Counted from the first letter of the stretch, positions 30,330-39,810 are shown. The stretch is 64,000 bases of DNA from Candidatus Pantoea gossypiicola (GCF_008632075.1 NZ_VWVM01000001.1:434001-498000); one strand, 5' to 3'. Notes: generated by a model from the letters alone, not told the origin. Program-made: numbers and translations.

Positions 30330-31895
30330 TTAAGCTGCGGCAGCGATAACGCAGTTTCGCCCGGCATTTTTCGCCGCGTAGAGCGCCGCATCCGCCTGTT
30401 TCAGACTCGTTTCCAGCCCGGCATCCTGGGTGCCATTCCATGCCGCAACGCCAATAGACAAGGTAATTCGTCCTACATCTGTGAGCCAGGCTTCAGCAAT
30501 ACCCAGCCGTACGCGCTCCGCGATGATCTGTGCCTCATCCAGGGCCGTGCCCGGCAGCAGCATCAGAAACTCCTCTCCGCCGTTGCGACACACCACATCA
30601 GACTGACGGGCGCTGGCACGCAGCGTGCTCGCCACCTGCTGAATCACTCGGTCACCGACATCATGACCCCAGCTGTCATTGACGTTTTTGAAGTGGTCGA
30701 TATCCAGAGCCAGCACCGAGAAAGGCTGGCGCAGCGTGCGGTAATACTCCAGCACCGCGTTCAGACCACGGCGATTAAGCAACTGGGTCAGCGGGTCGGT
30801 CTGCGCTTCCGAGCTAAGACGGCCAATCTTGTCCTGCAACAGACCAATACCGGTGAGCAGTGCACGTTTAACCTGAGCCGCCTCAAAATACCAGGCGGTG
30901 ATGCCACCAATCTCTTTTGATACCCCCTGCGCATCCATCCGGCTGGCTTTGCGGGCCAGCTGGAAGAGTGGCCGGGCGATCAACCGCGCCAGCACCACGC
31001 CCACCAGCAGAGTCAGCAGCGCAAACGGCACCGAGTTTTTCAGGACGTTCATTAACAGACCAGAAAGCGGATCCAGCGTAACGTTAATCGGCTTCAGGGC
31101 CACCACTGTCCAGCCGGTGGTCGGCACGACAGCAAAGCCCGCCAGCTGGGCTGACTCACCCGGACCGGCAAGCATCAGCGAGCCATTGGTCTGCTCGTCG
31201 CGCGGACTGACGATGGCAGGCAGCGTTTTACCCACCAGCTGCCGGTTCTGGTGATACAACACCTCATTATTGCTGTCGAGCACATAGACCGTGGTGCCAT
31301 CCCGGTAAAATTGCTCACCCAGCAGCGCATTCAGAATGCTTTTTTTCTTCAGATAAATGGTGCCGCCGATATAGCCCAGGTAGTCGCCATCGGCACTCCA
31401 GACGGGCCAGGAGACAAACACCAGCAGATTGTTGGCGGCAGAAAGAGTGGGTTTACTGATGATCGGCTGGCGGAGAGTCAGCGCTTCCCGTGAGGCGTCG
31501 CTGGTCAGGTGCATACCTTTCAGGGTCAACGACTCAGGCGAAATCGCTTTGATCACGCCCTGCGCATCCACTATCGCCACTGAGTTGAAACTGCTGGTCT
31601 GCTCGCGCAGGCGGCTGACTTCGCTTTCCAGCAATGCACCATTATTAAAGTCGCGACTGAGCTGGTTGGCGCTGTAATGTAGCTGTGACTGCGCGAGCTG
31701 AAAGAAAATCTCACTGGTAGAGGCCAGTTTGGCGGCGTAGGCCCGGTTGGCCTCAAGCGTGGTGTCAATCAGCACCTGGCGCTGAACCCGCCAGGTGGCG
31801 TAAAGCGTATTCGCGAGCGTGATAACAATGCTGACAATCACCAGCAGGGCGATCAGATTGCGCAAATCGGCCTTGGGCCGAAAGAGCTTTAACAT
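30330..31895 (-). CDS. membrane diguanylate cyclase with dCache sensor domain
   Basis: Makes cyclic di-GMP from two GTP in response to a periplasmic signal. 521 residues: TM1 about 12-33, a periplasmic double-Cache-like sensor about 34-287, TM2 about 288-308, a short HAMP-like linker, then GGDEF domain from about 362. The active loop is GGEEF (439-443) and an inhibitory I-site RxxD is present (Arg430-Asp433), exactly five residues before it, so both activity and product feedback are expected. DLDHF-type metal Asp is in ALDIDHFKNVND. No E. coli counterpart at this site; it takes part of the position held by hyf genes there. Confidence 0.92.
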   Translation of the reverse strand: MLKLFRPKADLRNLIALLVIVSIVITLANTLYATWRVQRQVLIDTTLEANRAYAAKLASTSEIFFQLAQSQLHYSANQLSRDFNNGALLESEVSRLREQTSSFNSVAIVDAQGVIKAISPESLTLKGMHLTSDASREALTLRQPIISKPTLSAANNLLVFVSWPVWSADGDYLGYIGGTIYLKKKSILNALLGEQFYRDGTTVYVLDSNNEVLYHQNRQLVGKTLPAIVSPRDEQTNGSLMLAGPGESAQLAGFAVVPTTGWTVVALKPINVTLDPLSGLLMNVLKNSVPFALLTLLVGVVLARLIARPLFQLARKASRMDAQGVSKEIGGITAWYFEAAQVKRALLTGIGLLQDKIGRLSSEAQTDPLTQLLNRRGLNAVLEYYRTLRQPFSVLALDIDHFKNVNDSWGHDVGDRVIQQVASTLRASARQSDVVCRNGGEEFLMLLPGTALDEAQIIAERVRLGIAEAWLTDVGRITLSIGVAAWNGTQDAGLETSLKQADAALYAAKNAGRNCVIAAAA

Positions 31896-32056
31896 GGCGT
31901 CGCCGCCCCGGAGATAAATGTCATGTCGTCAATGCCTGATTATTTTTTTAATGTGTGCCAGAAGCCCGGATATCCGGGCTTAAGTCTACACGGTGTCGGC
32001 ATTTTTGAGCAGCATTAAGACAAATTTCACGCCTGAGAATCCAGATTTTACTGGCA

Positions 32057-32519
32057 CTAATCGATTAATCCCTGACTATCGTAAAAAGGCCAGGGTCCCG
32101 AAAAGTGGCCAATCGCACACTGATGCGTGACCATTCCCTGCCCGGGTTGCCAGCAGTGCAGCAAAAAGCCGGGCGGTTCCAGAATAAAGTGAGCCGGCCC
32201 GTCGGGATGCAGATCCAGCACCACCTGATGCGATACACCCGGCGCGACACAGGCGATCGTGCCGGCAAAGCGGGTCTGCAGACTGCGATGCAGATGACCA
32301 CACAATACCCTTTCAACCTGCCCATGGCGGGCGATAATCGCTTCCAGAGCCTGCGGATAACGTAATCGTTGCCGGTCCAGCCAGTGCAGCTGTAGCTCGT
32401 CCAGCTCACCCCAGGGCTGTTGCGGTACGCTGGAGTCCAGCGCCAGCAGCCTGACGCCGCCAACGCTGAGCTGTCAGTTCAGGGTGGGTCCCGCCTGCAG
32501 ATAGGCGTGATCCGGGAAA
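32057..32519 (-). pseudogene. metallophosphoesterase (GpdQ/CpdA-like) remnant
   Basis: C-terminal remains of a calcineurin-type phosphodiesterase. Readable parts are FPDHAYLQAGPTLN, a TGA stop (32474-32476), then QLSVGGVRLLALDSSVPQQ and WGELDELQLHWLDRQ, and VERVLCGHLHRSLQTRFAGT with the GHxH metal motif. The N-terminal DxH and GNHD motifs are missing. Between HWLDRQ and RLRYPQALEAII the family segment that carries HHPPF is absent without loss of frame. The truncated 5' end is joined directly to a decayed LacI-type gene at about 32516-32522. It cannot make an active enzyme. Confidence 0.8.
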
Positions 32520-32966
32520 GCGGCACGTTGTGGGTCAGCACGAATGGCATCTTTGCTGCCGCCAGCGTCGGCAGCAGCGCACTGCGGTCGGCGTCTGCCA
32601 CCGTAAGAACCAGACCGGCGACACGCTGGTGCAGCATATGTTCGACAATGGCCGCTTCCCGCTCCGCCTGATAATCACTGGTTGCCACCAGCAGCGCATA
32701 CCCAGCCTGACGGGCCTGCTGCTCCATCGCCTGCAGTTGCAGGGCAAAAACCGGATTAAGCAGTGAAGGCAGCAGTACGCCAAGCGTGGTGGAGTGTTGG
32801 GTACGGAGTTGACGGGCAATATGATTCGGACGAAAACCGATCTGTTCCTAGGCGGCAAGCACCTTTTGCAGCGTGCCCGGTTTCAGCAGATGAGGAGCAG
32901 AGAAGGCGCGCGCGGCGGTTGCGCGGGAGACCCTGCCAGTCGGGCTACGCTGATTAAATCTGTCAT
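32520..32966 (-). pseudogene. LacI-family transcriptional regulator remnant
   Basis: Starts ATG (32966) TDLISVARLAG, the LacI headpiece. One base is lost near 32929-32934, shifting frame before VSRATAARAFSAPHLLKPGT. An in-frame TAG (32848-32850) follows KVLAA. The core domain then reads EQIGFRPNHIARQLRTQHST, LLPSLLNPVFALQLQAMEQQ, LVATSDYQAEREAAIVEHML, and stops short at PFVLTHNVPLS, about halfway through the usual 330 residues, where it is fused to the metallophosphoesterase remnant. A regulator and its target phosphodiesterase gene probably lost the DNA between them. No product is expected. Confidence 0.82.
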
Positions 32967-33074
32967 TACAGCCTCGTCGATCGCATTGCGACGTAAACTA
33001 GCGGCGTTATATGACAGACGCATCACGTTAACATGACCGGCAGGTGACAGCGGCAGTGACGCCGCTGCAGGGAA

Positions 33075-33683
33075 TTAAAGCATCAGGAAGGCGTAACCGC
33101 TGTTTTCCAGCGTGGCAACGGTGGTGCCGCTGGAGATGGTATGGGTGACCATCGGGTCGATCCAGTTGCGATCGAGCTGATGAAACGCTACGGACTGGTC
33201 GCAGATAGTGACCTGAACGCCCGCTTTTTTCAGTTCGCTGATCAGCTTCAGGTTCGGGTTATCCACGCCGTAGGCTTTGCTGAACTGGTCATTATTCAGC
33301 GCTGACGACACCGCGTCGCCGTTTATCGACACCACAAATTTGAGCTGGTCGAGTGGCACACCCGCCGCATAATAGAGGTTGGTGACACGCGCTACACGCT
33401 CCAGGCCCAGATTCGGCTTACGAATATCGCCGTCATTGTGGTTAATCTGAAAAACAATTTTATTACTCAGACCCGCTGTGGTGCCGGGTTTAAATGCCGG
33501 CGTATCGACATAATGTATTTTGCCGTAACCTTCAATCGCTGGCGTACTCCAGAAATCAGCGGGCTCAGATTTATTATCTGCCATTTTGCCGCTGACCTTA
33601 TCGAATAATTCTGGCAACTGTAAAACATTGCCGCCAATAAATCCTGCTACGGCTGCCATTACTACTAACGCTGCTGGACGCAT
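33075..33683 (-). CDS. DsrE-like exported protein, copy 2
   Basis: 202 residues from ATG 33683 (GGGAGAAGAG upstream). A hydrophobic N-terminus (about 4-22) acts as a signal or anchor, followed by a short linker and a DsrE/DsrF-like domain: ADFWSTPAIEGYGKIHY, GLSNKIVFQI, PNLGLERVARVTNLYYAAGV, LKFVVSINGDAV, then ELKKAGVQVTICDQSVAFHQ with the single conserved Cys. It is about half identical to the upstream neighbour and lies 32 bases after it. Cytoplasmic DsrE proteins carry sulfur on such a cysteine; a periplasmic anchored form with the same Cys would do something different. The function is unknown. Confidence 0.85.
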   Translation of the reverse strand: MRPAALVVMAAVAGFIGGNVLQLPELFDKVSGKMADNKSEPADFWSTPAIEGYGKIHYVDTPAFKPGTTAGLSNKIVFQINHNDGDIRKPNLGLERVARVTNLYYAAGVPLDQLKFVVSINGDAVSSALNNDQFSKAYGVDNPNLKLISELKKAGVQVTICDQSVAFHQLDRNWIDPMVTHTISSGTTVATLENSGYAFLML

Positions 33684-33715
33684 TAACTCTTCTCCCGGTC
33701 GTTTAAAAACATCAA

Positions 33716-34321
33716 TTACATTGCCAGCCACGCGTACCCCTGGTTTTGCAGGGTTGATACGGTGGTCGGACTGGAAAGCGCATGGATAACTGATTTATCA
33801 ATCCAGTTATTCGGATAGTGATGGAATGCCACGGACTGATCGCAGACCGAGACTTTCACTCCCGCCTGATTCAGCTCATTAATCAGCTTCAGGTTTGGAT
33901 TTTCGATGCCATAAAACTGTTTGAAATGGGCGTTATCCAGCATGGCGGGCGTTGCGTCACCCGTAACCGAAACCACAAACTTCAGCTGGTCCGCTGGAAT
34001 GCCGGAGGCGATATAGAGATTCACTACGCGCGCCACGCGTTCCAGTCCCAGATTCGGTGCGGTCATCGCGCCGTCGCTGCGGGTAATCTGGAAAACAATT
34101 TTGTTGCTCAGGCCCGCTACCGGTTTAAACGCGGCGTCAGACTCGTAATGAATTTTGCCGTAGCCTTCAATCGCCGGGGTGCTCCAGAATCCAGCAGCTT
34201 CCTGTGGCTCGGTTGCAAAATGACGTGTCACTTTGTCGTAAATATTGCCACTCTGTGTGACAGCCGCGCCAACGACGCCGCCAATAATGGCGATTAACGC
34301 GTATGAAACAACTGAACGCAT
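33716..34321 (-). CDS. DsrE-like exported protein, copy 1
   Basis: 201 residues from ATG 34321 (GGAGAG upstream), six codons inside a longer open frame. N-terminal hydrophobic segment about 5-23 (VVSYALIAIIGGVVGAAV), then AGFWSTPAIEGYGKIHYE, GLSNKIVFQITRSDG, PNLGLERVARVVNLYIASGI, LKFVVSVTGDATPAM and ELNQAGVKVSVCDQSVAFHH. The two copies share FWSTPAIEGYGKIHY, GLSNKIVFQI and CDQSVAFH exactly. They arose by tandem duplication and then diverged, suggesting a pair that works together or as a hetero-oligomer. The gene is preceded by a 750-bp spacer with an inverted repeat. Confidence 0.86.
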   Translation of the reverse strand: MRSVVSYALIAIIGGVVGAAVTQSGNIYDKVTRHFATEPQEAAGFWSTPAIEGYGKIHYESDAAFKPVAGLSNKIVFQITRSDGAMTAPNLGLERVARVVNLYIASGIPADQLKFVVSVTGDATPAMLDNAHFKQFYGIENPNLKLINELNQAGVKVSVCDQSVAFHHYPNNWIDKSVIHALSSPTTVSTLQNQGYAWLAM

Positions 34322-34395
34322 AACACTTCTCTCCGGCAAATAATGTTTGTCAGATTCAGGGCAGAATCAGGTCGGCTATCTATACCACAGCGCAG

Positions 34396-34472
34396 GATTA
34401 ATTCTCGCTTCTGTAAATTCAGGTCAACGCGCTATTGATAACTGCTGAAATTATTCACTGAGAGAATTAATC
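34396..34472. repeat. 11-bp inverted repeat in the DsrE-pair leader
   Basis: GATTAATTCTC (34396-34406) and GAGAATTAATC (34462-34472) are perfect inverted copies 55 bases apart, 75-150 bases upstream of the DsrE-like gene start. They could be paired operator half-sites or a leader hairpin. Confidence 0.45.
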
Positions 34473-35019
34473 GAAGATTTTTATCATGCAGAAAAAAGAG
34501 TCTTAGCAGGAGTGGATCTGACTATCGGGAATTTAATCTCTGCCTCCTGAGTTGATGCGAAAAAATAACAGCCATGCTTAGCTGGAATCAGGGAGATGGG
34601 CGCAGGAAAATCGATTTAATTTATCAATGACGCAGAGACATTTTGCGGCTCAGCGTGGGCTATTTTTTCAGAGTAGACCTGGAAAAAGACGTGCCATATT
34701 CAGTTTTTCTGATTGAATTTACATAACTTTAAAAAAAGAACATTTACCGTTGCGGATGTCTGTCAGCAGATTCTGCTCTATTCTGGCGAAGCGCGGCGGG
34801 AATGAACAGATAAGTGGCAACTTAGCTGCTCAGGATCCCGGTAATACCTCCCCGGATTTATCTCGTTTAACTGCGGTTTAAGTTGGCAGGATGTTCAGTT
34901 TTTTTCGTCAAAATCTGCGATCTTGCACAAATTACACCAGGCACCGGTCAGAAAACGACATTTCTTTCTTTTGATGCTCTGGTTAAGATAGTCGCGAACC
35001 GCCGTTATCTGCGAAAAAT

Positions 35020-35047
35020 GGAACATTCCCGCTGCGCACCTGTCCAT
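35020..35047 (+). promoter_or_regulatory. sigma-E-like promoter of bepA
   Basis: GGAACAT (35020-35026) and GTCCAT (35042-35047) are 15 bases apart and resemble sigma-E -35 GGAACTT and -10 GTCTAA. The start would fall about 23 bases before the ATG, just leaving room for the ribosome site AGGATTAAGG. E. coli bepA (yfgC) is a known sigma-E regulon member. Confidence 0.45.
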
Positions 35048-35075
35048 TTTCAGGGCCTCTCTACAGGATTAAGGC

Positions 35076-36539
35076 ATGTTGAACCGGTTAAAGAAAACGC
35101 TAATCGCCGCGCTCCTCCCGACGCTCATTTTCACCACTTTGACACCGGCCCACGCTGATGTCAGTGATTCGCTTCCCGATATTGGCACCACGGCCGGTTC
35201 GACGCTGTCGATTAATCAGGAACTGCAGATGGGCGACTTCTATGTGCGCCAGCTGCGTGCCAGTGCGCCGCTGATCAACGATCCGCTGCTTAATCAGTAC
35301 ATTAATCAGCTGGGACAGCGGCTGGTCTCGCACGCCGACGCCGTAAAAACCCCGTTCCACTTCTTTCTGATTCAGAACGATGAGCTTAACGCCTTTGCCT
35401 TCTTCGGTGGCAACGTAGTGCTGCATTCGGCGCTATTTCGTTTTACCGAAAATGAAAGTCAACTGGCGTCAGTGATGGCGCATGAAATTTCACACGTCAC
35501 CCAGCGCCATCTGGCGCGAGCCATGGAAGATCAGAAGCGCAATGCCCCGCTCACCTGGGTCGGTGCCCTGGGCTCGATACTGCTGGCGATGGCGAGTCCG
35601 CAGGCGGGCATGGCGGCGCTGACCGGCACCCTGGCGGGTACGCAGCAGGGGATCATTAGCTTTACGCAGGGCAATGAGCAGGAGGCGGACCGCATTGGCA
35701 TTCAGGTGCTGCAGCGCGCCGGATTCGACCCTCAGGCGATGCCGAACTTTCTGCAGAAGCTGGCCGATCAGAGCCGCTTCTCCTCTAAGCCACCTGAAAT
35801 TCTGCTGACGCACCCCCTGCCCGACAGCCGACTGGCGGATGCCCGCAACCGTGCTAACCAGATGCGCCCGGTCGTCGTGCAGTCTACTGAAGATTTTTAC
35901 CTGGCGAAGGTGCGTGCGCTGGGGATGTACGCCACCGGACGTAATCAGCTTACTGACGAACTGCTGAGTCAGTATGCCAGCGGTAATGCCCGTGAGCAGC
36001 TGGCGTCACAATATGGCAAGGCCATACAGTTTTTACAGGCGAAGAGCTATGCCGATGCGAAGCGGATCATGACGCCACTGCTGGCGAAACAGCCCAATAA
36101 CGTCTGGTTCCTCGACATCATGTCAGACATCGATATCGGCCTGAATCAGCCACAACAGGCGATCGCCCTGCTCACCGCCGCAACCGGTGCCAAAAACAGT
36201 CCGGTGGTGCAGCTCAACCTGGCGAATGCCTATGTTGAAGCGAAGCAGTATGCCAGTGCCAGTCGTATTCTGAACCGCTATACCTGGGCCAATAAAGATG
36301 ATCCCAACGGCTGGGACTTACTGGCACAGGCTTCTGCACAGCAGGGACTGAATGATGAAGAGTTGTCGGCACGGGCAGAGAGCCTGGCGCTGAATGGTCA
36401 GCTTGATCAGGCCATTACCGCGTTAGGCAGCGCCAGCGCACAGGTGCCGCTCGGCAGCCTGAAACAGGCGCGCTACGATGCCCGTATCGATCAGCTGCGT
36501 CAGTTACAACAGCGCTTTAAGCAGTATCAGAAAGGCTAA
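35076..36539 (+). CDS. bepA: beta-barrel assembly-enhancing protease BepA
   Basis: Periplasmic M48 zinc metalloprotease/chaperone that helps LptD assembly and degrades stalled beta-barrel proteins. 487 residues (E. coli 487). Signal peptide 1-27 (cleavage at AHA-DVS). HExxH is His136-Glu137-Ile-Ser-His140, the E. coli positions, with a third ligand in [13 protein letters not shown]. The TPR region covers about 310-480, with repeats such as [15 protein letters not shown] and [14 protein letters not shown]. It is followed by yfgD at 44 bases and likely co-transcribed with it. Confidence 0.96.
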   Translation: MLNRLKKTLIAALLPTLIFTTLTPAHADVSDSLPDIGTTAGSTLSINQELQMGDFYVRQLRASAPLINDPLLNQYINQLGQRLVSHADAVKTPFHFFLIQNDELNAFAFFGGNVVLHSALFRFTENESQLASVMAHEISHVTQRHLARAMEDQKRNAPLTWVGALGSILLAMASPQAGMAALTGTLAGTQQGIISFTQGNEQEADRIGIQVLQRAGFDPQAMPNFLQKLADQSRFSSKPPEILLTHPLPDSRLADARNRANQMRPVVVQSTEDFYLAKVRALGMYATGRNQLTDELLSQYASGNAREQLASQYGKAIQFLQAKSYADAKRIMTPLLAKQPNNVWFLDIMSDIDIGLNQPQQAIALLTAATGAKNSPVVQLNLANAYVEAKQYASASRILNRYTWANKDDPNGWDLLAQASAQQGLNDEELSARAESLALNGQLDQAITALGSASAQVPLGSLKQARYDARIDQLRQLQQRFKQYQKG

Positions 36540-36583
36540 GCCCTCGCGCTGCCAGCGCGTTGCGAATAAAAGGAGAATCCCAG

Positions 36584-36925
36584 ATGGTGACGATTTACCA
36601 TAACCCGCGCTGCAGTAAGAGCCGCGAAACGCTGGCGCTGCTGAACGCGCGCGGCATTGAGCCCGAAGTGGTGCTCTATCTGCAGACGCCGCCCGATCGC
36701 GAGACGCTGCAAATTCTGCTACAGAAACTGGGAATGCAGAGCGCACGAGAGTTGATGCGTACCAAAGAGGCGATCTACAGCGAGCTGGCACTCGGCGACA
36801 AAAACGAAAGTGCGCTACTGGATGCCCTGGTAGAAAATCCGGTGCTGATTGAAAGGCCGATTGTGATCAATGGCGATAAGGCGCGGATCGGACGTCCGCC
36901 AGAAGCCGTGCTCGACATTCTTTAA
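36584..36925 (+). CDS. yfgD: ArsC-family arsenate reductase-like protein YfgD
   Basis: Thioredoxin-fold oxidoreductase of the ArsC family, 113 residues from ATG 36584 (AGGAGA 7 bases upstream). Family motif [16 protein letters not shown] has the catalytic Cys, and [23 protein letters not shown] carries the conserved Arg residues of the anion site. An arsenate reductase role is assumed from the family; no ars genes are nearby. It is convergent with hda, the two overlapping by four bases at their stops. In E. coli, bepA and yfgD form a sigma-E-controlled pair. Confidence 0.92.
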   Translation: MVTIYHNPRCSKSRETLALLNARGIEPEVVLYLQTPPDRETLQILLQKLGMQSARELMRTKEAIYSELALGDKNESALLDALVENPVLIERPIVINGDKARIGRPPEAVLDIL

Positions 36926-37623
36926 AGGCCGAGCGTCTCTTTAACAAAGGGAATGGTGAGTTTACGCTGCGCGCTGATCGAGGCGCGATCAAGCCGATCC
37001 AGCGTATCAAACAGCGTGCGCATTTCCCGATCCAGTCGTTTCAGCAGGAAGCGCCCCACATCTTCCGGCAGCTCAAAACCACGTAATCCGGCACGGAGTT
37101 GCAGCGCCTGCAGTTTGTCTTCGTCGGAGAGCGGCTGCAGGCGATAGATCTGTCCCCAGTCCAGCCGCGAGGCGAGATCGGGCAGTTGCAGATTCAGCTG
37201 GCGTGGCGGACGATCGCCGGTAATAAACAGGCGCGTATTGCCGGTTTCCAGAATGCGGTTATAGAGATCGAAGATCGCCATCTCCCACTCCGGTTCGCCT
37301 GCAATGCACTCAATGTTATCGATACAGACCAGTGACAGCTGCTCCATCCCTTCCAGTACGTCCGGAACAAACCAGGTGCGTTTATCCAGCGGAACGTAAC
37401 CGACCGCTTCGCTGCGCGCGGACATTTCGGCGCACGCGGCGTGCAGCAGATGGCTCCGCCCGCCGCCTTCGCGTGACCAGAAGTAGAGATAGCTGCCATG
37501 TTGTTGATTGAGAGCGCCTTTGAGTGCGGCAATCAGCGACGGGTTTTCCCCCGGCCAGAAGCTGGAGAAGGTTTCATCGTCGGGTAAATAGAGTGGCAAT
37601 GACAATTGTGCCGGCGTGTTCAG
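36922..37623 (-). CDS. hda: DnaA regulatory inactivator Hda
   Basis: AAA+ protein that, bound to the DNA-loaded sliding clamp, stimulates ATP hydrolysis by DnaA (RIDA) and so prevents re-initiation. 233 residues if started at the CTG 37623, the E. coli length. The clamp-binding motif QLSLPL is at 6-11. No ATG/GTG/TTG lies at a usable position: the only nearby candidate, GTG two codons upstream, overlaps the ribosome site GAGGTG. The E. coli gene was reported to start at CUG. Blocks: GPSGG-like [37 protein letters not shown] and [20 protein letters not shown] (sensor 2). Confidence 0.94.
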   Translation of the reverse strand: MNTPAQLSLPLYLPDDETFSSFWPGENPSLIAALKGALNQQHGSYLYFWSREGGGRSHLLHAACAEMSARSEAVGYVPLDKRTWFVPDVLEGMEQLSLVCIDNIECIAGEPEWEMAIFDLYNRILETGNTRLFITGDRPPRQLNLQLPDLASRLDWGQIYRLQPLSDEDKLQALQLRAGLRGFELPEDVGRFLLKRLDREMRTLFDTLDRLDRASISAQRKLTIPFVKETLGL

Positions 37624-37730
37624 AAGCACCTCAGCAAGAGAACAAGCAAAAAATCGGGGGAAGTCTAACACAGTTTTCAGAAAGAGATGAATGGAGCGTC
37701 CCTGCCCCGATCCTGTCAGGCGCGCTGCGA

Positions 37731-39014
37731 TCAATGCTCGCGCGTTTCCTCAGCCTCCAGCACCACTTCTTCCGGTCGCAACAGCGTGATCACACGGAAG
37801 ATCAGCGCCAGGCCGACACCCACGATCGTCGCCAGCGCCATCCCTTTCAGCTCTGCCGCGCCGATGTGTACCTTCGCGCCACTGACGCCGATGATCAGGA
37901 TCACCGAGGTCAGAATCAGATTCTGCGCTTTGTTGTAATCGACTTTCGATTCGATCAATACGCGGATACCGGATGCGCCAATGACGCCATAGAGCAGCAG
38001 CGACACGCCGCCCATGACCGGCACCGGGATCGCCTGGATCACCGCCGCCAGTTTGCCGACGCAGGAGAGCAGAATCGCCAGAATCGCCGCACCGCCAATC
38101 ACCCACGTGCTATAGACGCGGGTAATCGCCATCACCCCGATGTTTTCACCGTAGGTGGTATTTGGCGTCGAACCAAAGAAGCCAGAAATAACGGTGGATA
38201 AGCCGTTGGCGAACATCGAACGATGCAGGCCAGGGTCGCGAATCAGATCTTTCTTCACGATGTTAGCGGTGACCACCAGATGACCGATGTGCTCAGCAAT
38301 CACCACCAGCGCCGCAGGCAGAATCGTCAGCATCGCCACCCACTCAAAGCGCGGCGTATAGAAGGTTGGCAGGGCAAACCACGGGGCTTTCACCACGCCA
38401 CTCCAGTCAACGATGCCCATAAAGGCAGAGAGCATATAGCCTGCCACCACACCGACCAGAATCGGGATAATCGCCAGGAAGCCACGGAACAGTACCGAAC
38501 CGAATACCGTTACCGCCAGCGTGACCAGCGAAATCAGCACGGTTTTGCTGTCGGGCGAACTGCCTTCCGCGGGCAGCAGGCCGGCCATATTGGCGGCGAC
38601 ACCCGCCAGCTCAAGACCAATGACGGCGACAATCGCGCCCATTGCCGCCGGGGGGAACATCACGTCGAGCCAGCCGGTGCCCGCGCGTTTCACAATCAGC
38701 GCCACGATACAGAACAGCACGCCGCACAGGATAAATCCGCCCAGCGCGACCTCATAACCCAGTGGCAACAGCAGCAGCACCGGCGAGATAAAGGCAAAAC
38801 TGGAACCAAGATAGGCGGGAATTTTGCCTTTACAGATAAAGAGATAAATCAGTGTGCCGACGCCGTTGAACAACAGCACCGTCGCCGGGTTGATGTGGAA
38901 CAGAATCGGCACCAGTACCGTAGCGCCAAACATGGCGAACAGGTGTTGCAGGCTGAGTGGAATGGTTTGCAGTAACGGCGGCCGTTCACTGACGCCAATG
39001 GCGCGACGAGTCAT
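37731..39014 (-). CDS. uraA: uracil permease UraA
   Basis: Inner-membrane uracil/proton symporter (NCS2 family, 14 membrane segments), 427 residues. Start: the second of two adjacent ATG codons, matching the E. coli N-terminus [19 protein letters not shown]; the first (39017) is equally usable behind AAGGGG. Signature blocks: [40 protein letters not shown] (substrate-binding Glu and His), SPNTTY-like [15 protein letters not shown] (second Glu). It lies downstream of upp, with a terminator between them that must be read through, or uraA has its own promoter. Confidence 0.96.
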   Translation of the reverse strand: MTRRAIGVSERPPLLQTIPLSLQHLFAMFGATVLVPILFHINPATVLLFNGVGTLIYLFICKGKIPAYLGSSFAFISPVLLLLPLGYEVALGGFILCGVLFCIVALIVKRAGTGWLDVMFPPAAMGAIVAVIGLELAGVAANMAGLLPAEGSSPDSKTVLISLVTLAVTVFGSVLFRGFLAIIPILVGVVAGYMLSAFMGIVDWSGVVKAPWFALPTFYTPRFEWVAMLTILPAALVVIAEHIGHLVVTANIVKKDLIRDPGLHRSMFANGLSTVISGFFGSTPNTTYGENIGVMAITRVYSTWVIGGAAILAILLSCVGKLAAVIQAIPVPVMGGVSLLLYGVIGASGIRVLIESKVDYNKAQNLILTSVILIIGVSGAKVHIGAAELKGMALATIVGVGLALIFRVITLLRPEEVVLEAEETREH

Positions 39015-39123
39015 CATTTATCCCCTTATGTTTTTTATCCCCGTGGGTTCGCGTCTCTGCACAGCAGCAGGCACGCCGGTGCGCCTTGCGGCAGACCGAA
39101 TCCGTTCGGGGCACTATTTTTGC

Positions 39124-39151
39124 CAAAAAAAAGCCGACTCTTTGGTCGGCT
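39124..39151 (-). terminator. terminator between upp and uraA
   Basis: AGCCGAC (39132-39138) and GTCGGCT (39145-39151) pair around a 6-base loop, followed on the minus strand by eight T. It would reduce expression of uraA relative to upp. Confidence 0.88.
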
Positions 39152-39158
39152 GTGCGAT

Positions 39159-39785
39159 TTATTTGGTTCCGAAAATCTTGTCCCCGGCATCGCCGAGACC
39201 GGGAATGATGTAACCCTTTTCGTTCAGTCCCTGATCCACTGACGCGGTGTAAAGCTCAACATCAGGATGCGCTTTCTCCAGTGCAGCAATCCCTTCTGGT
39301 GCGGCAACCAGAACCAGCACTTTGATGCTGGTGCAGCCCGCTTTCTTCAGCAGGTCGATGGTAGCAATCATGGAACCGCCGGTCGCCAGCATCGGGTCGA
39401 CCACCAGCGCCAGGCGCTCTTCGATATTAGAGACCAGCTTCTGGAAATAGGGAACCGGCTCCAGCGTCTCTTCATCACGGTAAACACCCACCACGCTGAT
39501 ACGGGCGCTGGGAACGTGTTCCAGCACCCCTTCCATCATGCCCAGGCCGGCACGCAGAATCGGCACCACCGTGATTTTTTTACCTTTGATCTGATCGATC
39601 TCTACCGGGCCGTTCCAGCCCTCAATGGTGACGCGCTCTGTTTCCAGATCGGCGGTCGCTTCGTAGGTCAGCAGGCTGCCCACTTCAGAGGCCAGCTCGC
39701 GAAAACGCTTTGTACTGATATCATGCTCACGCATCAGGCCCAGTTTATGTTTGACCAGCGGGTGTCTGACTTCCACGATCTTCAT
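39159..39785 (-). CDS. upp: uracil phosphoribosyltransferase Upp
   Basis: Salvages uracil to UMP with PRPP. 208 residues from ATG 39785 (GGGAGAAC upstream), exactly E. coli length; the longer open frame upstream is not used. PRPP loop: [24 protein letters not shown]-terminal [20 protein letters not shown]; uracil site [17 protein letters not shown] at the C-terminus. Upstream is TATAAT with an initial GATTTTTTTTA tract as in UTP-sensitive E. coli upp. Forms an operon with uraA. Confidence 0.97.
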   Translation of the reverse strand: MKIVEVRHPLVKHKLGLMREHDISTKRFRELASEVGSLLTYEATADLETERVTIEGWNGPVEIDQIKGKKITVVPILRAGLGMMEGVLEHVPSARISVVGVYRDEETLEPVPYFQKLVSNIEERLALVVDPMLATGGSMIATIDLLKKAGCTSIKVLVLVAAPEGIAALEKAHPDVELYTASVDQGLNEKGYIIPGLGDAGDKIFGTK

Positions 39786-39810
39786 TGGTGTTCTCCCGGA
39801 ATGAGTTGAG

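Larger units (their letters stand above)
34322..35075. other. intergenic region upstream of the DsrE pair and bepA (754 bp)
   Basis: Divergent, AT-rich spacer without a supportable gene; the longest plus frame (from about 34883) runs into bepA out of frame and has no homology. It holds an 11-bp inverted repeat (34396-34472), an inverted pair of 10-mers (34412-34421 and 34714-34723) and, next to bepA, a sigma-E-like promoter. perM, the neighbour of bepA in E. coli, is absent here. Confidence 0.65.

Noticed and set aside
32420..33036. several short plus-strand frames across the LacI/phosphoesterase remnant
   Set aside because: They run opposite to the recognisable remnants and have no homology or ribosome site.
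34883..35158. 91-codon frame entering bepA from the spacer
   Set aside because: No ribosome site, no family, and out of frame with bepA, whose signal peptide and SD fix the true start.
37524..38201. 225-codon plus-strand frame, and a 250-codon one at 38223-38975, across uraA
   Set aside because: Low-complexity reverse-frame products of uraA; no homology.
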